Source of the DNA: Catenulispora sp. MAP5-51
GTDB lineage: Bacteria; Actinomycetota; Actinomycetes; Streptomycetales; Catenulisporaceae
Length of the DNA: 64,000 nt
Assembly (NCBI RefSeq): GCF_041261205.1
Contig: NZ_JBGCCH010000029.1
Span: 62,001 to 126,000 of the forward strand
Reading direction: 5' to 3'
The position numbers and the translations under genes were made by a program. Below, one piece after another: positions 6,343 to 20,181 of the stretch; the first letter of the stretch is position 1, and each line of letters starts with the position of its first letter. Under the pieces are notes generated by a model. That model had not been told where the DNA came from and searched no databases. It saw only the letters and a list, made by a program, of their open reading frames with translations.

Positions 6343-8688
6343 GTGCCAAGTGCTCTGGGGATCGCAAAACGGGTCATGGTCGGCAGGCCGATGCATAGCG
6401 AACTGCTCGGCGAGACGTTGCTGCCAAAGAAGATCGCTCTGCCGGTGTTCGCCTCCGACGCTCTGTCGTCGGTCGCCTACGCCACCGAGGAGATCCTTCT
6501 GGTGCTCTCCGCCGGGGGACTGGCGTTGCTGCACTTCACGTGGTGGATCGCGGCGGCCGTCGGGCTGCTGATGCTCGTCGTGGTCGCCTCCTACAGGCAG
6601 AACGTGCACGCCTACCCGTCAGGAGGCGGCGACTACGAGGTCGCCACGACCAACCTGGGCCCGAAGGTCGGGCTCACGGTCGCCAGCGCCCTGATGGTCG
6701 ACTACATCCTCACCGTCGCGGTGTCGGTGTCCTCCGGCGTGGCCAACCTGGCCTCGGCCTTCCCGGCGCTCAACTCGCACGTGGTGCTGATCGCGGTGGT
6801 CGTGATCGCCGTGATCACGCTGCTGAACCTGCGCGGCGTCCGGGAGTCGGGCACGGCGTTCGCCATCCCCACGTACTGCTTCGTCGCCGCGGTCGGCATC
6901 ATGATCGTGACCGGGCTGGTCCGCGTGGTCTTCGGCCACGGCCTGCACGCCGAGAGCGAGCACTACACGATCACCAACGCCGGGCACTACAACGGCGTCC
7001 TGCTGGTCTTCCTGCTGCTGCGCGCCTTCGCCTCCGGCTGCACCGCGCTGACCGGCGTCGAGGCGATCAGCAACGGCGTCCCGGCGTTCAAGCCGCCGAA
7101 AAGCAAGAACGCCGCGACGACCCTGGCGCTGCTCGGCGGCATCGCGGTCGCGATGTTCGCCGGCGTCACCGCGCTGGCGCTGGCCGGCCACGTGCACGCC
7201 GCGGACGCGGCGAACCTGTCGGGCCTGCCGGCCGGTCAGCAGCCGCGCACGGTCATCGCGCAGGTCGCGCGGTCGGTGTTCGGCGGCTCCTCGCCGTTCT
7301 TCTTCATCCTGCAGTTCGTGACGGCCCTGATCCTGGTGCTGGCCGCGAACACGGCCTTCAACGGCTTCCCGGTCCTGGGCTCGATCCTGGCCAAGGACGG
7401 CTACCTGCCGCGCCAGCTGCACACCCGCGGCGACCGGCTCGCCTTCTCCAACGGCATCCTGCTGCTGGCCGGCTTCGCCACGCTGCTGGTGGTGGCGTTC
7501 AACGCCTCGCCGACCCGGCTGATCCAGCTGTACATCGTCGGCGTGTTCGTGTCCTTCGTCTGTTCGCAGACCGGCATGATCCGGCACTGGAACCGGCTGC
7601 TGCGGGACACCGCAGACCCGGTGGAGCGCCGCCGGATGATGCAGTCGCGCGTCATCAACGCCGTCGGCGCCGGCGTGACCGCCGCGGTGCTGGTGATCGT
7701 CCTGGTGACGAAGTTCGCCAAGGGCGCCTGGATCGTGGTCCTGGCGATGCCGATCATCTGGCTGATCATGCGTGCCATCAACCGGCACTACGCCGCGGTG
7801 GCCCAGGAGCTGACGCCCTCGGACGACGCGGTCTTCAGCCTGCCGGCCAACAACCACGCCATCGTCCTGGTCTCCAAGCTCCACCTGCCGACCCTGCGCG
7901 CGATCGGCTACGCCAGCGCCACCCGCCCCAGCAGCCTGGAGGCGGTCACGGTGAACCTGGACGACGCCGAGGTCGAGGCCCTCAAGGCGGAGTGGGAACG
8001 CCGCTCGATCCCGGTCCCGCTGACCGTGATCGCCTCGCCCTACCGGGAGATCACCCGCCCGATCATCGAGTACGTCAAGCGGGTCCGCACCGAGAACCCC
8101 GACGACGTGGTCACCGTCTACATCCCGCAGTACGTGCTCGGCCACTGGTGGGAGCAGGTACTGCACAACCAATCCGCGCTGCGCCTGAAGAGCCGGCTGC
8201 TGTTCCAGCGCCGCGTCGTGGTCGCGGCGGTGCCGTACCAGCTCCAGTCGGCGACGGCCCGCATCGAGGCGGCGAAGGCACAGAGCGCGTACCAGGGGAG
8301 CGCCATGACCAAGCCCAAGCCGCCGCGCCAGCGGACCCGCCTGCAGAACCTGACCCTGGAGAACGAGGAACTGGAGGCCGCCGAACTGTCGCAGGAGGTG
8401 AGCCCCTGCGGCGCCACGGCCATCGCCGACTGCCCGGACCGCGAACCGGTGGTCCTGGCCGGGACGCTGCGCACGGTGCGCCTGCGGCCGCGCGCCGGCG
8501 TGCCGGTCCTGGAGGCCGACCTCTGGGACGGCACCGGCTCGGTGACCGTCAGCTGGCTGGGCCGGCGGCAGATACCGGGCATCGCGCCGGGGCGGCGCAT
8601 CATGGTGCGCGGCCGGATCACGACGACCGGCGGGCAGCGCGCGGTGTACAACCCGATCTACGAGCTGCGGCCGGGACCGGCGGACTGA
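6343..8688 (+). CDS. KimA-like APC-superfamily potassium permease fused to an OB-fold domain
   Basis: A 781-residue protein. The first part (to about residue 600) is an APC permease with twelve predicted membrane helices; the start region (AKRVMVGRP ... ETLLPKKIALPVFASDALSSVAYATEE) is that of the KimA/YdaO group, high-affinity potassium importers in Bacillus, and has the usual cytoplasmic C-terminal region. The last about 127 residues form a different module: CGATAIADCPDRE ... TVRLRPRAGVPVLEADLWDGTGSVTVSWLGRRQIPGI, an OB-fold protein that in related actinomycetes is normally a separate gene. An ATG at 8305 with AGGGGAG 5 bases upstream is in frame exactly at the junction, so a free OB-fold protein may also be made. 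The GTG start was chosen because it matches the family's N-terminus. Potassium as substrate is inferred by family and by the Kdp-like pair upstream. Confidence 0.85.
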   Translation: MPSALGIAKRVMVGRPMHSELLGETLLPKKIALPVFASDALSSVAYATEEILLVLSAGGLALLHFTWWIAAAVGLLMLVVVASYRQNVHAYPSGGGDYEVATTNLGPKVGLTVASALMVDYILTVAVSVSSGVANLASAFPALNSHVVLIAVVVIAVITLLNLRGVRESGTAFAIPTYCFVAAVGIMIVTGLVRVVFGHGLHAESEHYTITNAGHYNGVLLVFLLLRAFASGCTALTGVEAISNGVPAFKPPKSKNAATTLALLGGIAVAMFAGVTALALAGHVHAADAANLSGLPAGQQPRTVIAQVARSVFGGSSPFFFILQFVTALILVLAANTAFNGFPVLGSILAKDGYLPRQLHTRGDRLAFSNGILLLAGFATLLVVAFNASPTRLIQLYIVGVFVSFVCSQTGMIRHWNRLLRDTADPVERRRMMQSRVINAVGAGVTAAVLVIVLVTKFAKGAWIVVLAMPIIWLIMRAINRHYAAVAQELTPSDDAVFSLPANNHAIVLVSKLHLPTLRAIGYASATRPSSLEAVTVNLDDAEVEALKAEWERRSIPVPLTVIASPYREITRPIIEYVKRVRTENPDDVVTVYIPQYVLGHWWEQVLHNQSALRLKSRLLFQRRVVVAAVPYQLQSATARIEAAKAQSAYQGSAMTKPKPPRQRTRLQNLTLENEELEAAELSQEVSPCGATAIADCPDREPVVLAGTLRTVRLRPRAGVPVLEADLWDGTGSVTVSWLGRRQIPGIAPGRRIMVRGRITTTGGQRAVYNPIYELRPGPAD

Positions 8689-8725
8689 TCGGGGCGCAGG
8701 CGGGCGCCGGCTGACCGGTCCGGTT

Positions 8726-8742
8726 GGCCGGATTGTCCGGCC
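8726..8742. terminator. Hairpin between convergent genes
   Basis: GGCCGGA and TCCGGCC form a perfect 7-bp stem with a TTG loop, 38 bases after the permease stop and before the end of the convergent regulator gene. Confidence 0.5.
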
Positions 8743-8793
8743 GGTGTTCCCACCTGCCCTCACCAGCGCCGTGTTTGCCGTGCCCGTGCGCGG

Positions 8794-9804
8794 TTATCCG
8801 GCACCACGTGTGGACTGATACAGAACCCTGCGAACGTCTCGCGTCCGGCGGACCAGCCCGGCTCGATGCAGGATCTGCAAGTGGTAGGACACGGTTGACG
8901 GGCTCAGCCGGAGTCGGCCCGCCACCTCGCCGGTCGTCGCCGGGTCCGCCACGGCGGCCAGGATCCGGGCGCGGGTCCGGCCGATGAGCTCGGCCGGGCG
9001 CGGCGGCGTGGGTGGTGCGCCCAGCGGCCGGTGCGCCACCGGGTACATGAACATCGCCGGGCGGCGCTGCGGGTACGGCCACGGCCCCGGCCGCCCGGGG
9101 TCGTAGCCGGGGATCGCGCAGCGCGGGACCGGGTCGATCACGTTCCACCCGCGGGTGATGAACACGCTCGGCAGGAACGTGATGGCCTGCTCCGGGACGT
9201 CCACGTCGAAGCGGCCGCGGACGCGCACCGCGCCCTCGCGCCAGTCCATCCGCGGGTCGAGGGACTCGATGGCCGCGGCGAAACCGTGCCTGCCGACGGT
9301 CTGCAGGCGTTCGCTCACGTCCGCCTCCAGGCGGGCCCTGATGCGCGGCCAGCGCGGCGCCAGCGCGTCGATCCAGACCTGTTCCAGCTCGGTGGCCAGC
9401 CGCTGGGCCGTCTCCTGCTCGTCGGCCTCGGTGAGCAGGCGCGGCAGTGTGCGGCCCACAGTGTTGGCGGGATTGCCGTGCGCGGCGACGGCCAGCTCGC
9501 CCGCGACGCGCCACGCAGGGGTGGTGGCGACCGCGTGGAGTTCCTCGATGGCCTGACTCTCGAAGCGGGCCAGCATCGGCGTCAGGAAGTCGGGGATGTA
9601 GTGGCCGGCATTGTCGTCGACCCGGACCAGCGCCGAGAGCAGGTCCAGGCGGCGGGTGGCGAACGTCTGCCGCAGCGGCGCGCGCAGGGCCGGCGCGAGC
9701 GTGCCGGTCGTCGCGGCTATCAGCATGTTGACCGTCTCCGCGACCGGGGACAAGGCGAACCGCGAGCGGGCCAGGCCGTCGGAGCCCAGCTGGATCCTGA
9801 TCAT
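8794..9804 (-). CDS. ArsR-type HTH regulator with large N-terminal domain
   Basis: A 336-residue protein. The C-terminal 75 residues are an ArsR-like winged helix (TRARILAAVADPATTGEVAGRLRLSPSTVSYHLQILHRAGLV). The N-terminal 240 residues are the uncharacterised actinobacterial domain often found on such regulators (DUF5937 type, named from memory), with no cysteine cluster for metal binding. The ATG at 9804 was chosen; the open frame upstream of it is Pro/Arg-rich and overlaps the divergent gene's start region. An inverted TTCGAA repeat sits next to the start codon, so it probably represses itself and the divergent hydrolase. Confidence 0.8.
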   Translation of the reverse strand: MIRIQLGSDGLARSRFALSPVAETVNMLIAATTGTLAPALRAPLRQTFATRRLDLLSALVRVDDNAGHYIPDFLTPMLARFESQAIEELHAVATTPAWRVAGELAVAAHGNPANTVGRTLPRLLTEADEQETAQRLATELEQVWIDALAPRWPRIRARLEADVSERLQTVGRHGFAAAIESLDPRMDWREGAVRVRGRFDVDVPEQAITFLPSVFITRGWNVIDPVPRCAIPGYDPGRPGPWPYPQRRPAMFMYPVAHRPLGAPPTPPRPAELIGRTRARILAAVADPATTGEVAGRLRLSPSTVSYHLQILHRAGLVRRTRDVRRVLYQSTRGAG

Positions 9805-9805
9805 C

Positions 9806-9821
9806 TTCGAACCCGTTCGAA
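9806..9821. promoter_or_regulatory. Candidate operator, TTCGAA inverted repeat
   Basis: TTCGAA-CCCG-TTCGAA lies in the 83-base gap between the divergent ArsR-type regulator and the hydrolase, two bases upstream of the regulator start. The arms are each self-palindromic and spaced about one helical turn apart. Confidence 0.5.
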
Positions 9822-9887
9822 TTCGTGGACTCGGCCGGTGCCGCCCCCGTTCCCTGGAGGACGAGACGGCGCGTACGGGAGGTTGCG

Positions 9888-11309
9888 ATGGGGCGGAAGC
9901 GCGGGGTCGCCGGCTGGGCGGCGGTGGCGTTGGCTGTGGCGGCCTGCGGGTCGGCGGCGCAGGCACAGGCCCAGGCACAGGTGCAGGCACAGGCGCCGCC
10001 GGGCGGCACGATGTCGGGAACGCTGCACGGCGTGCCGTACGTCGTCGACGTCCCGGCCGGGTGGAACGGAACCGTCCTGCTGTGGAACCACCCCTACGAC
10101 CCGAGCGTGACCGCGCCACAGGACGCCGACGCCGGCAACCCCGAGGTGAAGACCTGGCTGCTGGCCCACGGCTACGCGCTGGCCGGCATCCAGTACCCGA
10201 ACGTGGCCTTCCCCACGCCCGGCGCGATCGGCGACGACCTGGCGCTGCTCTCCTGGTTCCGCACCCACGTCGGACGCCCGAGCACCACGCTGACCTGGGG
10301 CATGTCGCTCGGCGGCCAGCTGACGGCGGCGCTGGCCGAGCGTGCGGCCCCGGCCTTCGACGGCGCGCTGCCGATGTGCGGGGAGACAGCGGGTCCGGGT
10401 CCTGATTTCAACGCCCTGCTCGATGCCGCGTACACGCTGAATACCTTGGTATGGCCCGCGAATCCGGTGCAGATAACGCACATTTCCTCTCCGGCGGCCA
10501 ACCAGGCGACGGCCTTGGCGCAGCTGTCGGCCGCATGGCAGTCCGCGGACCCGCGAACCCAGGCCCGGCTGGCGCTGGCGGCGTCCCTGGCTGACATCCC
10601 CGGCTGGGCCGACTCGCTGGCGCCGGAGCCCACGGCGCTGGGCGACCGGATCGACGCGGCGGTCGCGTATCTGTACTACGAGGTGCCCGAATTCCTGTGG
10701 GGGACCGGGCGTTCGGACACTGAGGCCCTGCTCGGCGGGAACCCCTCCTGGAACATCGGCGTCGACTACCGCGCGGAGTCGGCGGACTCGGCGTCACGCG
10801 ACCTGGTGGAGCAGGCCTACGCGCGCGCCGGGGGATCGGCGGCCCTGGACGCCGACCTCGCCGCCTTGGACTCCGGACGGCGGGTCGCACCCGACGTCGG
10901 CGCCGCGGCCAAGCTGGCGGTACAGGGGAGCATCACGGGGATGGTGGGGATTCCGGTGCTGACCCTGCACGACACCGGCGACGGCATCGCGCCGGTCGGG
11001 AACGAGCGCAGCTATGCGGACGCGGTCGCGCGGGCCGGGCGCTCGCCGCTGCTGCGGCAGGAGTTCGTGGCGCGTGCGAACCACTGCTTCTTCACCGGAT
11101 CGGAGGAGATCACCGCGTTGCAGACGCTGACTGCGCGGGTGCGGACCGGAGCGTGGCCGACGACGTCGGCGGCGGCGCTGAACGCCTCCGCGAGTACGTT
11201 CGGGCCGGAGTACCAGCAGATGGCGAGCTACTTCTCGCCGGGCCCGGCGACGGTGACGCCGGCGTTCGTCGACACGCGGCCGCTGCCGTTCGTCCGCGCT
11301 GTTCCGTAG
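9888..11309 (+). CDS. Secreted alpha/beta-hydrolase, probable lipoprotein
   Basis: A 473-residue exported protein. ATG at 9888 has GGGAGG 5 bases upstream. The N-terminus MGRKRGVAGWAAVALAVAAC has a basic head, a hydrophobic core and a lipobox-like VAAC, followed by a Gln/Ala repeat (QAQAQAQVQAQA). The hydrolase fold shows an oxyanion-type WNHPYD segment, a nucleophile elbow GMSLGG near residue 145, and a late Asp/His pair (LHDTGDGIAPV and ANHCFFTG) that could complete the triad. Substrate unknown; similar proteins are annotated as alpha/beta hydrolases or DUF6351-like. Divergent from and probably controlled by the adjacent ArsR-type regulator. Confidence 0.8.
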   Translation: MGRKRGVAGWAAVALAVAACGSAAQAQAQAQVQAQAPPGGTMSGTLHGVPYVVDVPAGWNGTVLLWNHPYDPSVTAPQDADAGNPEVKTWLLAHGYALAGIQYPNVAFPTPGAIGDDLALLSWFRTHVGRPSTTLTWGMSLGGQLTAALAERAAPAFDGALPMCGETAGPGPDFNALLDAAYTLNTLVWPANPVQITHISSPAANQATALAQLSAAWQSADPRTQARLALAASLADIPGWADSLAPEPTALGDRIDAAVAYLYYEVPEFLWGTGRSDTEALLGGNPSWNIGVDYRAESADSASRDLVEQAYARAGGSAALDADLAALDSGRRVAPDVGAAAKLAVQGSITGMVGIPVLTLHDTGDGIAPVGNERSYADAVARAGRSPLLRQEFVARANHCFFTGSEEITALQTLTARVRTGAWPTTSAAALNASASTFGPEYQQMASYFSPGPATVTPAFVDTRPLPFVRAVP

Positions 11310-11490
11310 TCAATGTGTTGAAATGGGACGTCGAGGCGGCTTTGCCTGGTGTGCGGGGGCACACGGCACGGTCCGCCCGGTTCCGGGGCGGCGTGGCGCC
11401 CTTCAAGGGCGGCAGTGCGGTCGGTGCGGTTGCGGATGGTGGACCCGACGCCGCGCCGGTCGCGCTGCCGTGGCTGCGTTATTGCCTGCG

Positions 11491-12114
11491 TTATTTGGAA
11501 CCATCCGCCGCCTGGGCCACCACGAGGGTGTCGATGGCCGGCTGCGGGGCGCGGTCGGTCTGCCGGTGGACGCGCTCGGCGCGGGCGATCTTCAGATCGC
11601 TGAAGTGCTCCAGGGCGCCGGTGACGCGCTCGGGCGTGTAAAGGATCGCAGGGTCCTGCGGGCCGCCCACGCCGTCGGCGATGTTGGTGACGTCGTGGCC
11701 GACGACGACCAGCGTGCCGCCGGGCGCCAGCGCCTTCGCGGCGTCGCGGAGGACGGCGGCCAAGGGTTCGGCGTCGAGGTGCAGGTAGGCGATCACGACG
11801 GCGTCGTAGGCGCCGTCCGGGGGCCGGTGGTCCAGCACGTCGGCGAGGACCCACTCGACGTCCAGGCCGTGCTCGGCGGCCTGGGCCCGGCCGCGCGCCA
11901 GGGCGTTCTCGGCGAAGTCGACGGCGGTGGCGTGCCAGCCCAGGCCCGCGAGCCACAGCGCGTTGCGTCCCTCCCCGGCGGCCAGGTCCAGCGCCCGGCC
12001 GGCGGGCAGCGGGCCGAGGACCTCGGCCACGAAGCGGTTCGGAGCCCAGCCCCACACGGACTGGGACTGGTCGTAGTACCGCTCCCACGTGCCGCGGTCC
12101 TCGGCGGCGGTCAT
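11491..12114 (-). CDS. Class I SAM-dependent methyltransferase
   Basis: A 207-residue methyltransferase with motif I ALDLAAGEGRNALWLA, an acidic motif II loop (ATAVDFAENAL) and motif IV YDAVVIAYLHL. This pattern matches the small-molecule methyltransferase group that includes tellurite/thiopurine-type enzymes (TehB-like), but the acceptor cannot be told. Its ATG shares one base with the stop of the thioredoxin gene (TGATG), so the two proteins are made together. A redox or thiol-related substrate is suggested by that pairing only. Confidence 0.85.
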   Translation of the reverse strand: MTAAEDRGTWERYYDQSQSVWGWAPNRFVAEVLGPLPAGRALDLAAGEGRNALWLAGLGWHATAVDFAENALARGRAQAAEHGLDVEWVLADVLDHRPPDGAYDAVVIAYLHLDAEPLAAVLRDAAKALAPGGTLVVVGHDVTNIADGVGGPQDPAILYTPERVTGALEHFSDLKIARAERVHRQTDRAPQPAIDTLVVAQAADGSK

Positions 12115-12533
12115 CAGACGGCGGCGCTCTCGGCGTCGGCGCTCTCGGCGGCAGCGCCGGCGTCCGCACCCTCGGCGGCCCGCTCGGCCAGGGCCTTGCG
12201 CACCTCGTCCATGTCCAGGGCGCGGGCCTGGGCGATCAGGTCCTCCAGCGCCGACTCCGGCAGCGCGCCGGGGTGCTGGTAGAGGGTGACGCCGTCGCGC
12301 ACGATCATCAGCGTCGGGATCGAGCGGATGTCGAACGCCATCGCCAGCTCCTGCTCGGCCTCGGTGTCGACCTTGGCGAAGACGATGTCCTCGTGCTTGT
12401 CGGCGGCCTTCTTGTACACCGGCGCGAACGACCGACACGGCCCGCACCACTCGGCCCAGAAGTCCACGACCTTGATGCCTTCGCCCTCGATCGTCTCGGT
12501 GAAGGTGTCCTTGGTCAGTTCCACGACGGCCAC
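12114..12533 (-). CDS. trxA: Thioredoxin
   Basis: A 139-residue thioredoxin with active site WCGPC in VDFWAEWCGPCRSFAPV and the cis-Pro in RSIPTLMI. The GTG at 12533 has GGAGG 8 bases upstream; longer frames to 12650 have none. The normal 108-residue fold is followed by an Ala/Glu-rich tail of about 20 residues (AEGADAGAAAESADAESAAV), not part of the canonical fold. Co-translated with the downstream methyltransferase. Confidence 0.92.
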   Translation of the reverse strand: MAVVELTKDTFTETIEGEGIKVVDFWAEWCGPCRSFAPVYKKAADKHEDIVFAKVDTEAEQELAMAFDIRSIPTLMIVRDGVTLYQHPGALPESALEDLIAQARALDMDEVRKALAERAAEGADAGAAAESADAESAAV

Positions 12534-12662
12534 AGCCGTGCCTCCTCGCTGCTCGACGGGGTCTCGGTCGGATACCCCGCAGGGTATAACCGGAGGGGGT
12601 CGGGGAGTATTCCGGCGCGCCGCCGTCGCCGGAAGCGCCACGTCCGCCACAGTGAAAACGCC

Positions 12663-12697
12663 GAGCCGCGGACTCCCGAGGTGGGAATCCGCGGCTC
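12663..12697 (-). terminator. Strong hairpin terminator of the GH63/GH42 operon
   Basis: Fifteen-base arms starting GAGCCGCGGA pair with one mismatch around a GAGGT loop, 15 bases after the stop of the glucosidase gene. Confidence 0.75.
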
Positions 12698-12711
12698 GAC
12701 GACCGGACCGT

Positions 12712-17793
<5,082 letters not shown>

Positions 17794-17797
<4 letters not shown>

Positions 17798-18756
17798 CCC
17801 CGCCTCCTTTCCGACCTGGCCGTGCTCGCGGCGCGGTCCGACTGCCCGAAGAACCTGAACTGGAGCACCGACAACACACCGATGATCAGCACCACGGCCC
17901 AGGCGATGGCGGAGGCGTAGCTGAAGTCCATCTGGTCGAAGCCGACCTTGTAGAGGTAGAGGACCGGCGTCATGGTGGCGTTGTCCGGGCCGCCCTTGGT
18001 CAGGACGAAGTTCTCATCGAACAGCTGGAGCGTGCCGATGGTCGAGGTGATGGAGCAGAACAGGATCACCGGCCGCAGCTGCGGTATCACGATCTTGCGG
18101 AACGTGGTCACGGCGCCCGCGCCGTCGATCGCGGCGGCCTCGTACTGCTCCTTGGGGATGGCTTGCAGCCCGGCGAGCAGGATCACCGCGTTGTAGCCGG
18201 TCCAGCGCCAGGTGATGGTGCCGATCAGCGCCACCCGCGCCCACACCGGGTTGTTCAGCCAGTCCACCGGGCTCACCCCGAACCAGCCGAGGGCCTGGTT
18301 GACCATGCCGCCGTCGGTCTTGAGCAGGACCCGGAAGACGACGGCGTAGGCGACCAGCATCGTGACCGAGGGCAGGAAGAAGGCGATGCGCCAGGTCCCC
18401 TTGAAGCGCAGCCAGGACTGGTTCAGCACGCAGGCCAGGACCAGCGCCAGCCCGATCATCAGCGGGACCTGGAAGACCAGGAGCAGGCCGGTGTTCCACA
18501 GCGACTTCCAGAAGACCGGGTCGTGCAGCATGCGGCGGTACTGGGCCAGGCCGGCCCACGTCTGAACGCCGCCGTCGTCGCTGGTGAAGCTCTGATAGAG
18601 GCTGGCGCCGAGGGGATAGGCGAAGAAGAAGACGAACAGGGCTGCTGCCGGGCCGGCGAAGGCCCAGTGGACGATCCGGAAGTGGGGAACTCCCCACTTG
18701 GTTGCGGGCTCGGTCGGCGAGCGGCGGCGCTGTGGTGCGGCTGTGGCGGTGGCCAT
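17794..18756 (-). CDS. Carbohydrate ABC transporter permease, MalF type
   Basis: A 320-residue membrane protein with a basic cytoplasmic N-terminus and six hydrophobic segments; EAA loop visible as EAAAIDGAGAVTTFRKIVIP near residue 222. It starts 4 bases after the binding-protein stop and overlaps the MalG-type gene by 4 bases. Confidence 0.93.
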
Positions 18757-18760
18757 GGTG

Positions 18761-20095
18761 CTACTGCGCGATCTGCCGGCCGGTCGCGGAGGCGATCTGC
18801 TGCGCGGCCGAGTCCAGTGCCGACTTCGGGTCCTTGCCGCCCTGCAGCACCGAGTTCGTGGCGTCGGTGACCAGGTCGCCGGCCTTGGAGTAGTCGCCGG
18901 TGTACTCCACCGGGGCGATGTCCTTGGCCAGATCGGCGAAGGTCTTGAAGGTGGTCTGGCCGCCGTAGTAGTCCTGGGGGCCGGTGATGTAGGGGTCTGA
19001 GAGGGCCGGCTCGAAGGCGGGGAAGATGCCTTCGTTCTTCAGCATCGAGACCTGGTTGTCGGCGTTCGCCAGACAGAACTGGATGAAGGCCCAGGCCGTC
19101 GCCGAGTTCTTGCTCTGCGCCGAGATGTTCAGCAGCGAGCCGCCGTTGTTGGAGGTACGCACGCCGCCGGAAGCGAAGGCCGGCAGCGGTATCGCGCCGA
19201 ACTTGCCCTTCAGCTCGGGCATCTCGTCGGTGAGGGTGCCGGACCACCAGACCGCGGTCGGGGTGGTGGCGACCTTGCCGTCCTTGGTGGCCGCGACCAG
19301 CGCGTCCCAGCCCTTCTCGTAGTCGACCAGGCCCTTGTCGCTGAGCTCCTTCAGGACGCCCATCGCCGTGAGGGCCGCCGGGGTGTCCACCGCGATCTTG
19401 CCGTCGACGAAGTAGCCCTGGCCCTCCTGCTGGAGCATCATCGGGAACGTGCTGTCCCCGGTGGGGTCCATCACCAGCAGCTTCTTGCCGGTCTTGGCCT
19501 TGATCCGGACACCGGCCGCGACGTAGTCGTCCCACGTCCGGATCGACGACGGGTCGACGCCCGCCTGCTGGAAGATGTCGATCCGGTAGAAGACGCCGCA
19601 GGGCCCGATGTCCCACGGGAGCGCGTACACCTTGCCGGCGGTGTCCGTGCCGGTGGCCCAGGCGGCGGCGTTGAACTGGGACTTCAGCGGGCCCGCCAGG
19701 GTGCTGAGGTCGTAGAAGCCGCCGGGGAAGGTGCCGATGTAGCTCTGCATCTTCGGTCCTTCGACCTGGAGGACGTCCGGGAGCCCGGCGCCCGACTTCA
19801 GCCCGACGGTGATCTTGTCGTAGGCGTTGTCGTAGCCGATGTCGACCACGTTCACCTTCACACCCGGGTGCTGCTGCTCGAAGGCCGGTGCCAGGCGCTT
19901 GAGGGCCTTGGCCGCCACGTCCCAGGACCAGACCGTGACGCTCCCGCCGACCTGGGCCTGCGCCCCGGTCTTGACCGTCGGCGCGGGCGTCTTCTTCCCG
20001 CCGCCGGTCGCGCATCCGCCGGTCACCGCGACCGCGAGGGCCCCGACGCCCGCTCGCAGCACCGAACGCCGACTTGTCCGCATTGACATTGACAC
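18761..20095 (-). CDS. Extracellular sugar-binding lipoprotein of an ABC importer
   Basis: A 444-residue solute-binding protein (cluster 1, MalE/UgpB type). The N-terminus combines a twin-arginine-like TSRRSVLRAG with a lipobox VTGGC, so it is exported and lipid-anchored. The mature part begins SVTVWSWDVAAKALKRLAPAFEQQHPGVKVNVV, typical of oligosaccharide-binding proteins. The GTG at 20095 has GGGAGGG 5 bases upstream; an ATG at 20089 is also possible. It is the first gene of the leftward operon and lies next to a 14-bp palindrome. Confidence 0.92.
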   Translation of the reverse strand: MSMSMRTSRRSVLRAGVGALAVAVTGGCATGGGKKTPAPTVKTGAQAQVGGSVTVWSWDVAAKALKRLAPAFEQQHPGVKVNVVDIGYDNAYDKITVGLKSGAGLPDVLQVEGPKMQSYIGTFPGGFYDLSTLAGPLKSQFNAAAWATGTDTAGKVYALPWDIGPCGVFYRIDIFQQAGVDPSSIRTWDDYVAAGVRIKAKTGKKLLVMDPTGDSTFPMMLQQEGQGYFVDGKIAVDTPAALTAMGVLKELSDKGLVDYEKGWDALVAATKDGKVATTPTAVWWSGTLTDEMPELKGKFGAIPLPAFASGGVRTSNNGGSLLNISAQSKNSATAWAFIQFCLANADNQVSMLKNEGIFPAFEPALSDPYITGPQDYYGGQTTFKTFADLAKDIAPVEYTGDYSKAGDLVTDATNSVLQGGKDPKSALDSAAQQIASATGRQIAQ

Positions 20096-20122
20096 CGTGC
20101 CCTCCCTTGCCGCAATACTGAA

Positions 20123-20136
20123 TGCTGTATACAGCA
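20123..20136. promoter_or_regulatory. Candidate GntR-type operator TGCTGTATACAGCA
   Basis: A perfect 14-bp palindrome in the gap between the divergent sugar-ABC and gcvP operons, with a related half-site (CACTGTATG) just to its right. The TGTATACA core resembles sites bound by GntR-family proteins, and a GntR gene ends the gcvP operon at 25139. It could overlap the promoter of either operon. Confidence 0.55.
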
Positions 20137-20181
20137 CACTGTATGACGGCCATCCGTCAAGAGGTAAGAGCGAGGCAACCT

